Origin: Candidatus Aminicenantota bacterium
GTDB taxonomy: Bacteria > Acidobacteriota > Aminicenantia > UBA2199
Assembly: GCA_020355945.1 (NCBI GenBank)
Contig: CP070627.1
Coordinates: 5,653,288-5,715,117 of the forward strand
Reading direction: 5' to 3'
Length of the DNA: 61,830 bases
Shown: positions 9,901-18,400 of the stretch, in pieces
Position numbering within the stretch: the stretch's first letter is position 1
How the letters are laid out: every line of letters starts with the position of its first letter
Made by a program: the position numbers and the translations under genes
The notes under the pieces: generated by a model
What the model was told of the DNA's origin: nothing
The model's database searches: none
Seen by the model: the letters and a program-made list of their open reading frames with translations, nothing else

Positions 9901-12333
9901 ATCGTTGTAGGTACCCCTGTGGCAGGGCGAAGGCATGTGGAATTAAGAAACATCATTGGCATGTTTGTCAACACCCTGGCGCTGCGGAATTTCCCCTGCG
10001 GAGAAATCACCTTTAAACAGTTCCTAAGGGAGGTCAAAAATCGGACATTAACCGCATTTGCCCACCAGGATTACCCTTATGAAGACCTGGTGGAAGTAGT
10101 GGCAAAGGAAAGGGATGCCAGCAGGAATCCCCTGTTCGATACCCTGTTTGCACTGGAAAACATGGATATACCGGAAGTCGAAATTCCCGGTTTAAAGGTA
10201 AATCCCTACGATTCCGAAAACATGATGCAAACATCGAAGTTTGATTTATCATTAATTGGTGTGGAATTGGAAGAGAACCTGTCGTTTGCATTTGAATACT
10301 GCACAAAACTGTTTGTGGAAGAAACAGTGGTGAAGTTCATCAAATATTTTAAGAAAATAGTGTCGGATGTTATTAATGATAATGATAGAGATATAAGGAT
10401 AGGGGAAATTGAAATAATATCCCAGGAGGAACGGAAACAGTTATTATACGATTTCAATGATACAGAAGCAGCATATCCGCATGATAAGATGATCCATGAA
10501 ATCTTTGCAGAGCAGGTGGAACAAAACCCGGCGAATATTGCTGTAATTGGCATGGACCATGGAGCATGGACCATGGAGAAGCACTTAGAGGGGACAAGGG
10601 GGCTTGCCCCCTTGTATATTACTTACAGGGAATTAAATAAAAAATCCAATCAACTGGCCCATATATTGATAGAAAAAGGCGTCAAGCCGGATACCATTGT
10701 GGGTATCATGATAGAGCGTTCCATCGAAATGATAATCGGAATATTGGGCATCTTAAAATCCGGGGGTGCGTATTTGCCTATCGATCCCGATTACCCGCAT
10801 GAACGTATCCACCACATGCTGGCGGATTCAAAAGTAAAAATATTGGTAGAAAAAGATAATAATTTTAGTGAAATAAGAAACGGGCAAGAGTTATTTGTTT
10901 TGAATTTTGAACATTTGAATTTCGAATTTCGTGCTTCGAATTTGGATTTAAGAACTTCAAATCTCGCCTACATCATGTATACTTCCGGTTCTACCGGGCG
11001 GCCCAAAGGTGTTTTGGTGACTCATGGTAATGTCCTTCGGCTGGTTAAAAATGCCAATTATATCCCATTGACAGAAGAGACCCGGATTCTTCAGACCGGT
11101 GCCCCTGTATTTGATGCCACCACTTTTGAAATATGGGGCAGTTTACTCAATGGGGGTCAACTGGTGTTAACGGATAAAGAAGTAATTTTGAATGCACATC
11201 GATTGGCCAAAACATTGAAAGAATTCGTAATTAACACCCTTTGGCTCAGTTCCCCCTTGTTCAACCAGTTAATGCAGCAAAACATTGAGCTCTTTTCACC
11301 GCTGCACTATTTGCTGGTGGGAGGAGATGTCCTGTCACCGGCCCATATCAACAGGGTGAGATATCGATTTCCGAAACTGAATATCATCAATGGTTACGGG
11401 CCCACTGAGAATACTACTTTTTCCACCACGTATTTAATAGAAAAGGAGTTTGAACAGAATATACCTATCGGCAGTCCCATTAACAATTCCTTCGCCTATA
11501 TCGTTGATAAGAACAATCATTTGCAGCCCATGGGGATATGGGGCGAATTATGTCTCGGGGGGGACGGCGTATCCCTGGGGTATATCAACAGCCCGGAACT
11601 GACGGCAGAAAGATATATAGAAAATCCTTTTGAAAAAGGAAGTCACTTGTATCGCACCGGTGACCTGGCCCGGTGGCTGCCGGATGGAAATATAGAGTTT
11701 TTGGGCAGGATGGATCAACAAATAAAGATCAGGGGTTTCAGGGTAGAGTTGGGAGAAATTGAGAACCGGTTATTTTCTCATGAAGCTGTAGAAGATGCAG
11801 TGGTTATGGCCAGGACCCATCCTGGCGGCGATAAATACCTTTACGCCTATATTGTGGCATCAAATGGGATTGAAAAAACACCTGGTATTTCGGAATTAAG
11901 GGAATACCTGGCTAAAACGCTTCCCGATTATATGATTCCCTCATTTTTCATCCCACTCCCAGGGATTCCTTTAACCCCCAACGGCAAAGTGGATCGAAAA
12001 GCCCTGCCTGAACCTGAAATAACAACAACAGAGAATTATGTGGCTCCCCAGGATGAAATTGAAGAAAAATTGCTGGAAATATGGTTAGAGGTTTTAGGCG
12101 CAAGCCACACCTTGATAGGTATCGATGACAATTTCTTCCAAATGGGAGGTCATTCGTTAAAGGCAGCCATTATGAAGGCAAAAGTATGTAAAAAATTTGA
12201 TGTTGATTTTTCATTGGCAGAGATCTTCAAAATACCTACCATCAGGGGAATATCTTCTCTAATCAAAGCCATTCATAAAGCAAGTAATCAAGAGATAAAC
12301 GAAAACCATGAATTCGAGGAAATGATAATATGA
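3160..12333 (+). CDS. NRPS-2: half-C-A(Val)-PCP-C-A(atypical)-PCP-C-A(Val)-PCP
   Basis: Three-module synthetase of 3057 aa. Start ATG follows AAAAGGATAAAACC. Residues 1-270 are only the C-terminal lobe of a C domain (YWLEKLSGG, DIIVGTPV, NYPIEIL) without HHxxxDG. A1 covers about 280-800; code DAFWLGGTFK matches the Val signature closely. PCP serine near 845, C with MHHIINDG near 1031. A2 (about 1361-1860) is odd: A3 reads GSTGTPNGA (Lys to Asn) and the Asp that normally contacts the substrate alpha-amine is Cys (NFCVSFQE), so it may use a non-alpha-amino substrate or be impaired. PCP near 1907, C with MHHIISDG near 2114, A3 (about 2443-2940) with the Val code again, PCP (MGGHSLKAA) near 2998. 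The C-terminus is a short acidic-hydrophobic tail (EFEEMII), suitable as ligand for the TubC-type docking domain opening NRPS-3. Its stop overlaps the next start (ATGA). Confidence 0.95.
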   Translation: MRLREHSKSNFDRLWIAAGKKVKERDYWLEKLSGGLVKSSFPYTYEKTNPEGKPAHWAALNFQFDKRRFAGLMNLSTGSDVRLHIVLTAILTLLLGKYSGNNDIIVGTPVMKTTGNVELINTVLALRNQLRDDMTCKELLMQVRQISIEANEHRNYPIEILLHQLNLPVPGEGKDFPLFDVALLLENIHDKKSIRETCPNILFSFLRTPDRIEGVVEYNELLYSRNTVEQIAAHLERLVDIVIFNVDLPISRIDILSGKEKKLLLLDFNNTRTVYPVEKTIDECFEEQAARVPHRTAVNYEGEPMNYHQLNKKADALAAYLHYRGVKTEEAVALMAENSLEVIVAILAILKAGGAYLPINSQYPAQRKKYILNDCKAKLLLTNCTDACPGVPTPGVEVIDLDDRGIYQYENKGTKDFDKMHSSDNLAYIMYTSGSTGTPKGVVVTHRNAVRLVKNCNFIQFKEDDSILLTGALEFDASTFEIWGALLNGLVLYLVNKDIILKHDRLKQVIAEKEVTTIWMTSPLFNRISDADIEIFAGLRNLLVGGDVLSPTHINRLRERFPGLNVINGYGPTENTTFSTTFLIDKEYHERIPIGKPISNSTAYILDSNLQLVPIGVIGELFVGGDGLSRGYLNNPELTNSEFQIPNKKETTSPHYPITPLPYSPIYRTGDRARWLWDGNIEFLGRVDFQVKIRGFRVEPGEIENRLMRHKNVKEALVVSRIYKNGEKYLCAYVVAGTREQGPGSTKEYGSTPTSMELREYLSGELPDYMVPAHFVVLERMPLNPHGKVDRKSLPEPEVSKTGAVYTPPRGEVEQEMAKIWSGVLDLAREPGIDDNFFELGGHSLKATTLVHRLYKEFGVNLEIEDVFTHPTIRELAQRMKELNQLEYLEIKPVEEKEYYEMSYAQRRLWVLCQFEEDATAYNMPAALTITGPFRVEVFTQAVQVLVRRHDSLRTIFIPVDGEPRQEIVKDLTFHLETVDLRTLDEETKEKKAREIYLADANRAFDLEKGPLFRFQLLQMEDERHFLIYNMHHIINDGWSQGIITNEIISLYNTFLKGGENPLASLKIQYKDYTRWHNRLIETDSFRDVQGYWLEKFKDKPNGIELPFDHPRKAIQTFNGGRVSFTIDKEKTSLLHQLSFEEDTTLFMILLTLVSIFLYRYSGQTDIIIGAPIANRRRIELNPIVGFLVNTLVYRNEINPGLSFKKQLKAVKGEALTCYQYQDYPFDLLVEQLELSRDLSQSPLFNVMLAHNNAETEDITLAMEGAEISHCSYTEDFNMSKFDLIFFMIEMDDQIHTSIEYNSDLFERGTIERMKENLLTLVEDAIARKNEPVSALKVLSRTQYETVVHRFNHTGYPFETLTLQELFENQVGKCRDKIAVSSPERSDYISITYSQLNKKINQLAYYLKEKCQVKPNDIIGVSVERSIDMIVVLWGIIKAGAAYLAVDPTYPRDRILHVLADSQSHLLIIDKMRPELFEGYPGEILNINTLQEEIQRESRENPPVVNQSSDILYVNYTSGSTGTPNGAMLSHDCLTNLIQWQKEKTTIDCSLSCLQFTSINFCVSFQEIMGTLVSGGKLHLIGDIERQDIGYLMNYLSLHQIEILFLPFSYLNFLFNESGRWDRDFRHNLKHIITAGEQLKVTAGLKRFLNSNPRLQLHNHYGSTEMHVVTSYTLDAATAADTPIPPAGKPINNVKIFILDEHFNPVPIGVYGELSVAGKSEILGYINNKELTGKKLLTQPELSRIKLYRSGDIGRWLPDGNIELRGRKDFLVKVRGFRVEPGEIESRILAIQGVRECVVVVREDARGQKNLAAYVSVDHIDAAEIKKIISNDLPQYMIPRIIILDSLPLMPNGKVDREALPQPEFVVRKKYEVPGDEVERKLVEIWSEVLGAHTSIRIDDNFFELGGHSLKATLMVSRIHKEFNVKISLVEIFTTPYIRGLAEKIRGKVGDQDRFAPLEPGEEKEYYILSSAQERLYILHILGKRTTAYNMPYVMELTGAVDEERLEKTFREMINRHESLRTSFRLKDEEPVQRIHDEVEFEIEYYDENFNTPRPLRGPPSQEGNKSASHAPCSMLHASTIKNFIRPFDLSQAPLLRVGLIKHDRERHILIVDMHHIISDGISLEIFVKEFMAVYGYGEKELPGLKVQYKDYAQWQKSEEQQEVIKKQEAYWIKEFGIDEQIPVLNLPIDYTRPVIQSFEGGVLGFEIDSRDTSALKRLAFGEGVTLYMVLLSIYTILLSKLSNQEDIVVGTPVAGRRHVELRNIIGMFVNTLALRNFPCGEITFKQFLREVKNRTLTAFAHQDYPYEDLVEVVAKERDASRNPLFDTLFALENMDIPEVEIPGLKVNPYDSENMMQTSKFDLSLIGVELEENLSFAFEYCTKLFVEETVVKFIKYFKKIVSDVINDNDRDIRIGEIEIISQEERKQLLYDFNDTEAAYPHDKMIHEIFAEQVEQNPANIAVIGMDHGAWTMEKHLEGTRGLAPLYITYRELNKKSNQLAHILIEKGVKPDTIVGIMIERSIEMIIGILGILKSGGAYLPIDPDYPHERIHHMLADSKVKILVEKDNNFSEIRNGQELFVLNFEHLNFEFRASNLDLRTSNLAYIMYTSGSTGRPKGVLVTHGNVLRLVKNANYIPLTEETRILQTGAPVFDATTFEIWGSLLNGGQLVLTDKEVILNAHRLAKTLKEFVINTLWLSSPLFNQLMQQNIELFSPLHYLLVGGDVLSPAHINRVRYRFPKLNIINGYGPTENTTFSTTYLIEKEFEQNIPIGSPINNSFAYIVDKNNHLQPMGIWGELCLGGDGVSLGYINSPELTAERYIENPFEKGSHLYRTGDLARWLPDGNIEFLGRMDQQIKIRGFRVELGEIENRLFSHEAVEDAVVMARTHPGGDKYLYAYIVASNGIEKTPGISELREYLAKTLPDYMIPSFFIPLPGIPLTPNGKVDRKALPEPEITTTENYVAPQDEIEEKLLEIWLEVLGASHTLIGIDDNFFQMGGHSLKAAIMKAKVCKKFDVDFSLAEIFKIPTIRGISSLIKAIHKASNQEINENHEFEEMII
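9256..9426 (+). repeat. 171-bp near-identical segment, copy 1 (NRPS-2 C2 loop)
   Basis: Nearly identical to 50279-50449 with about four mismatches counted by eye, while flanking C-domain DNA diverges at once. It includes ACCGCTTCGCGG, CCTCTCAAGAGGGG and a CCATGCT tandem. It encodes the loop before STIKNFIRPFDLS. Confidence 0.85.
10551..10614 (+). repeat. CATGGACCATGGAG tandem plus 27-bp repeat in A1 loop of NRPS-2 module 3
   Basis: Two copies of CATGGACCATGGAG (10551-10578) precede a 27-bp copy of GAGGGGACAAGGGGGCTTG... (10588-10614), encoding GTRGLAPL in the same frame as the copies at 1912 and 54644. Confidence 0.75.
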
Positions 12334-12485
12334 GTGTATTACATTTATTCTCCAGGCTTGAAGAATTGGGAATTATCCTCCGGTTGAAGGATAGTGATTT
12401 AAAGATCAAAGCGCCTAAAGGGAAGTTAACCCAGGCTTTAATAAATGAGTTAAAAGAAAAAAAAGCAGGAATTATTGAATTTTTG
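12330..12485 (+). other. TubC-type N-terminal docking domain
   Basis: The first ~50 residues of NRPS-3 fit the TubC docking family: a short helix, LGIxLxLKDxxL, APKGxL, then a lysine-rich helix ending EFLQK. Such domains bind the extreme C-terminus of the upstream synthetase, here NRPS-2, whose tail is acidic and hydrophobic. It is a different docking chemistry from the half-C/DFxF junctions in the same locus. Confidence 0.85.
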
Positions 12486-15400
12486 CAAAAACATGTTCAA
12501 AAGCAAAGAGAGTATGCATCCATAGAGTCGTCAGAAGAGAAAGAGTATTATGCATTATCTTCAGCGCAAAAACGATTATACATATTACAGCAGATGGAGG
12601 CGAGTAATACCGTGTACAATATACCGGTGGTGGTCAGGCTGGAGGGAGACCTGGATAAAAAGCGATTGGAAGAGGCCGTTGGGCAATTGATAGCCAGGCA
12701 TGAGAGTTTACGAACCTCCTTTGAAATGAAAGAAGGTGAGCCAGTGCAGCAGATACACGATGAGGTGGAATTTGAGATTGAATACCATGACGCAGGGCGC
12801 AAAGCGCAAAGCGCAAAGCGTAAAGAGGAACGCCATGCGCCATGCGCCTTGCGCTTCGCAAGTACTATAAAGAACTTTATACGTCCCTTTGATTTATCTA
12901 TAGCGCCGCTGCTGCGGGTGGGGTTGATACAAGAGGGGAATACAAAGCACAGGTATATCTTAATGGCAGACATGCATCACATTATATCAGACGGCACTTC
13001 TATGGAGATATTTTTTAAAGAATTGATGGCGTTATATGAAGGAGAAGAATTAGAACCATTACAACTCCGGTACAGGGATTACTCGGAATGGCAGAACAAA
13101 GAGAAGGAGAAAGAATGGATAAAACAGCGGGAAGGTTACTGGCTGGCCCGGTTTCCGGGAGAGACCCCGGTATTGGATTTAGCCACGGATTATGCCAGGC
13201 CGGCAATACAGAGTTTTGAAGGAAGTCGTGTCCTTTTTGAGATAAGAGAGGGATATACCCGCTCACTAAAAAATCTGGCACTGCAGGAAGATGCCACCCT
13301 TTATATGGTGCTGCTTTCGATTTATAATGTGTTACTTTCTAAACTCAGCGGCCAGGAAGACATCATCGTGGGCACACCGGTAGCTGGCCGGGGTGATGCC
13401 GATCTCCAGCCAGTCATTGGCATGTTTGTCAACACACTGGCACTGCGGAATTATCCCGGGGGAGAGAAGCCATTTCAAGCCTTCCTGGAAGAAGTAAGAG
13501 AACAGACCTTAACAGCCTTTGAGAACCAGGAATACCAATTTGAAGACCTGGTGGAGCAATTGGCAGTAAAGAGGGATGTTAGCCGTAATCCACTGTTTGA
13601 TGCGGCGTTTTCAATGCAGAACCTGGATATTTTAGAGCTAAAGATACCGGGCTTGAAGCTAATACCCTGTGAGTATGAAAGCAGGATGGCAAAATTTGAT
13701 CTTACGCTGCAGATGGGGGAGACAAAAACAAGACTGTCAGCATATTTTGAATACAGCACCAAATTGTTCAAAAGAGAAACCGTGGAAAGATTTGTAAACT
13801 ATTTTAAAGAGATAGTCACTTCTATTATAAATAATAGGAAGCAGATAATATCGGAAATAGAAATAATATCTCCGCAAGAGAAGGCACAACTATTAGTTGA
13901 TCTTAATAATACAGCAGCGGAATATCCACGAGAAAAGACCATACATGAGCTATTTGAAGTGCAGGTTAAGAAAAACCCGGACAGGGTGGCTATAATTGAC
14001 AAAGATGCAATGACATACGCGGAATTGAACCGGGAATCCAATCTCCTGGCCCGGGTATTAAGATCAAAAGGCGTAAAACCCGACAGTATCGTGGGGATTA
14101 TGATGGAGCCCTCAATAGAGATGATCATTGCCATCTTAGCAATATTAAAAGCTGGCGGGGCTTATTTGCCCATCGATCCCACCTATCCTGGTGAACGGGT
14201 TAGATTCATCCTGGAGGATTGTGAAATAAAGATTCTATTGACAGAAACCAGGACCATTGAAAACTATTCCTTTACCACACTCCTGGGACTTGGATTCAAT
14301 GAAGACAGCCATGCCTGGGAGTGTCAAGTCACTCCACCCTGTCCCCAAATCACCCACCTGGAGGCTTTGCACCCCGTGGACCGTACATCAGTCAATTATA
14401 AAAAATATAGTCGTTATATTGGGATGGCCATGGTAAAACACTCGATTTCCCTCCAGGGTACCCGGGGTTGTCCTTATCACTGCGCCTACTGCCATAAAAT
14501 ATGGCCGAAAAAACACGTGTACCGCGCAGCAGAGGATATTTTTAATGAAGTTCATTTGTATTACCGCCAGGGAGTCCGTCGATTCGTCTTTATCGATGAC
14601 ATCTTCAATATTAATATTGAAAACAGTCGGAGATTTTTTCAAATGATCATCGACAATGGCCTGGATATCCAAATCTTTTTTCCCAATGGCTTACGAGGGG
14701 ATGTCTTAACCAAAGACTTCATTGATCTGATGGTTAAAGCCGGAACCGTAAGCGCGGCCCTGGCCTTAGAAACTGCTTCTCCAAGGCTGCAAAAATTGGT
14801 GGGCAAAAATCTCAACCTGGAAAAACTAATGGAAAACCTGGAATACTTGTGTAAGTATTATCCCCATGTGATCCTGGAACTCTTTGTGATGCACGGATTC
14901 CCTACGGAAACCCAGGATGAGGCGGTCCAAACCCTGGACTTTATCAAAAGCCTTAAATGGCTCCATTTTCCCTATTTCCACATTTTAAAGATTTACCCTT
15001 CCACGGATATGGCTGTACTGGCACAAGAACAGGGCATTTCTGCTAAGACTATTGCCCGGTCGGCTAACCTCCCCTACCACGAACTGCCCGATACCCTTCC
15101 CTTTGACAGGGGGTTTACCCTTAAGTGTCAAGCCGATTTTTTCAACCAATATTTCATGTCAAAGGAACGCCTACTTCATGTACTGCCATATCAAATGAAA
15201 ATTTTGAATGAAGATGAGATGGTGCAAAAATATAACAGTTATTTACCTGTTGATATTAAGTCGTTTCCAGGTTTATTGGAATTTGCCGGTATTAAAGAAG
15301 GGGAACTGGAACTCACCGACTTATCCCATGAAGACCCTATGCAGGTGCCGGATTTGGACCTGCGGATGAAAGAGGTATTCCAGGAATTTTCCCAACCCCC

Positions 15401-18400
15401 TTCCCAGGATGCCATGAGAATATTGCTGCTGGACCTCTCGCAATTTCTTAGTAAAGATAAAAGCAATATACTTTATGATGTGGTGGAACCACCATTAGGA
15501 TTAATGTATTTAATGACGGCTTTGAAGCGGGAATTTGGGAGCAAAATCAATGGTAAAGTCGCCAAATCACGGATTGATTTTGACAATTACCAGGAGTTAA
15601 AACAACTGGTAGAAGAGTTCAAACCGGATTTAATCGGTCTCCGCACCTTAACCTACTACAAAGACTTTTTTCATCGAACCGCAGCTATGATTCGGAATTG
15701 GGGAATCAACATCCCGTTAATTGCCGGCGGACCCTATGCCACCAGCGATTACCCATCCCTGTTAAAAGACAAAAATATCGACCTGGTGGTACGGGGTGAA
15801 GGTGAGCACATCATATGTGATATCGTATCCCGGATGTTTGAAAATAACAGGAAATTACCCGGTGAAAATGTATTACAGCAAATACCAGGTATTGCCTATG
15901 CCCCATTTGTCCCATCTGCCCCATCTGCCCCGGGAAAGAATATTTCCACGAATATAAATACCTTTGGGCGGGAAATTATTATGATGGATATACTCATGCC
16001 GGAACTGGCAAAAAAAAGCGAAAATCAACCTGGAGAAAACTTGCCCTGTACCAATCAACCGGCAGACACGGCTTATGTGATTTACACTTCCGGGACCACC
16101 GGAAAACCCAAAGGAGTAATGATAGAACATGGAAATGTGGTAAGGCTGATGATTAACGACAGGTTTCAATTTGACTTCAATGAAGAAGATGCCTGGACAA
16201 TGTTTCATTCCTATTGTTTTGATTTTTCCGTTTGGGAAATGTATGGGGCGTTGACGTATGGGGGAAAGTTGATTTTAATACCCAAAATAGTGGCCAGGGA
16301 TACTGCCGGATACCTGGAGATTTTGAAAAAAGAACAGGTGACTGTCTTAAATCAAACCCCTTCGGCTTTTTACAATCTTGTAAATGAAGAATTACAATCT
16401 CCCTTCAAAGAGCTGCACTTAAGGTATATTATTTTCGGCGGCGAAGCGTTAAAACCCGCTAAATTAAAGGATTGGCGGGAAAAATACCCGGACGTAAAAT
16501 TAATCAATATGTATGGTATAACCGAGACCACTGTTCATGTGACCTTCAAAGAGATAGAAGATCGAGATATTCGGTTAAATACCGGTAATATCGGTCAACC
16601 AATACCCACATTGAGTGGCTTTATAATGGATAAGCATCTTAAACTGGTGCCAAAAGGGGTTACCGGGGAACTATATATTGGTGGGGAAGGGGTGGCCAGG
16701 GGATATTTAAACCGACCGGAATTAACCACGGAAAAATTTGACCACGATTTATGGGATTACCTGGATTACCATGATGAAAAGGCGTCCTTCGGGCAGGTTT
16801 TGAACGCCTGCGGCGGAGGAGAGGCCCACGAATTACACGAATTGGCACGAATTAATGAAAAGCTTTTGCGGGGGGTCCAGGGGGGCGGTTTTCTCGAAAA
16901 GAGCCCCCCTGGTCGCCGAAGGCAAAAAATATACCGAACCGGTGACCTGGTAAGATTATTGGATAATGGGGATATGGAATATGCAGGCAGAATCGATCAC
17001 CAGGTGAAGATAAGAGGGTTCAGGGTGGAGTTGGGGGAGATTGAAAGTCAATTGTTAACATTTGATAACATCAAAGAGGCAGTGGTCATTGCCCGACAAG
17101 ATAAAAATAAACACTGGTATCTTTGCGCTTATATTGCAGCGGAGCACAGGGCACAGGGCGCAGAGCGTGTAGTAATGCCTGATACCAGTAAATTAAGAGA
17201 ATATCTATCACATACACTACCGGATTACATGATCCCCTCCTATTTTGTCCGGTTAGAACGTATACCCTTAACCCCTAATGGGAAGCTGGACAGGAAATCC
17301 TTACCCGAGCCGGTAGTATCGGTGTCAGAAGCATATTCGGCACCAGTGGATGAAGTGGAAAGGGAGATAGCCAGGATATGGTCGCAAGTCCTGGGAATTG
17401 AAAAGGACATTATCGGAAGGGACAGCGATTTTTTTGAATTGGGAGGACATTCATTAAATGCCACCCAGGTGATATCCAAAATACATAAAGTACTAAATGT
17501 CAGGGTATTACTGGTGGAACTATTTAAAACACCCAGCATAAGAGGATTAGCAGAAGCTGTAAAGGGAGCGGAAAAGAATATATTCGCCTCGATTCCCCCT
17601 GTAGAAGAGCAGGAGTATTATCCCGTATCATCCGCACAAAAGAGGATGTTTTTGTTACACCGGTTGAAACAAGGGGATATCAGTGACAATACCCCGGAAG
17701 TAATGATAGTAGAAGGTAAATTGAAAGTGCAGCACTTTGAAAAGGCGATCCGGCAGCTTATAAGACGGCATGAAGCCCTCAGGACCTCATTTGAACTCCT
17801 GGATGGACAGCCTGTTCAAAGAATCCATAAAAATGTCGATTTTAAACTCCATTACCTGGAAGCAGAAGAAAGCGGAATAAAAGGAATAATTGCAGCATTT
17901 ATCCGGCCTTTTGAACTGGAAAACGCCCCCTTACTCAGGGTAAGCCTGGTAAAACTATATGAAAAAAAGCATATACTCATGCATGACATGCACCATATCA
18001 TCAGGGACGGTATATCTTCCGCTGTATTTATGAATGAGTTTGTCAACTTATACAATGGTAACCAATTACCGGGATTAAAGATTCAATATAGAGATTTTGC
18101 CGTATGGCAAAATCAACTGATGCAAACCCATATCATCAAGAAGCAGGAAGCCTATTGGTTGGATGTGTTTCCAGGTGAATTGCCGGTGCTTCAATTACCC
18201 ACAGACTATCCCAGGCCGGCCCACCAGAGTTTTGAGGGTCATTCCCTGGAAGTTAAACTAAGCACTACCCTTACCCGGGATATTAACAAAATGGCATCTG
18301 AAAACGGGGCAACCCTTTTCATGGTGCTGATGACAATTTATAATATCTTATTATTCAAATACTGCGGCCAGGAAGATATTATTGTGGGAACCGTAATCGC

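Noticed and set aside
14230..16060. rSAM inserts as assembly chimeras
   Set aside because: Four copies with clearly different sequences lie in frame at the same A2-A3 position, each with A-domain sequence on both sides.
16864..16915. Rho-independent terminator inside NRPS-3
   Set aside because: The hairpin is strong, but no T-run follows, the reading frame continues through it, and the same element is a dispersed repeat.
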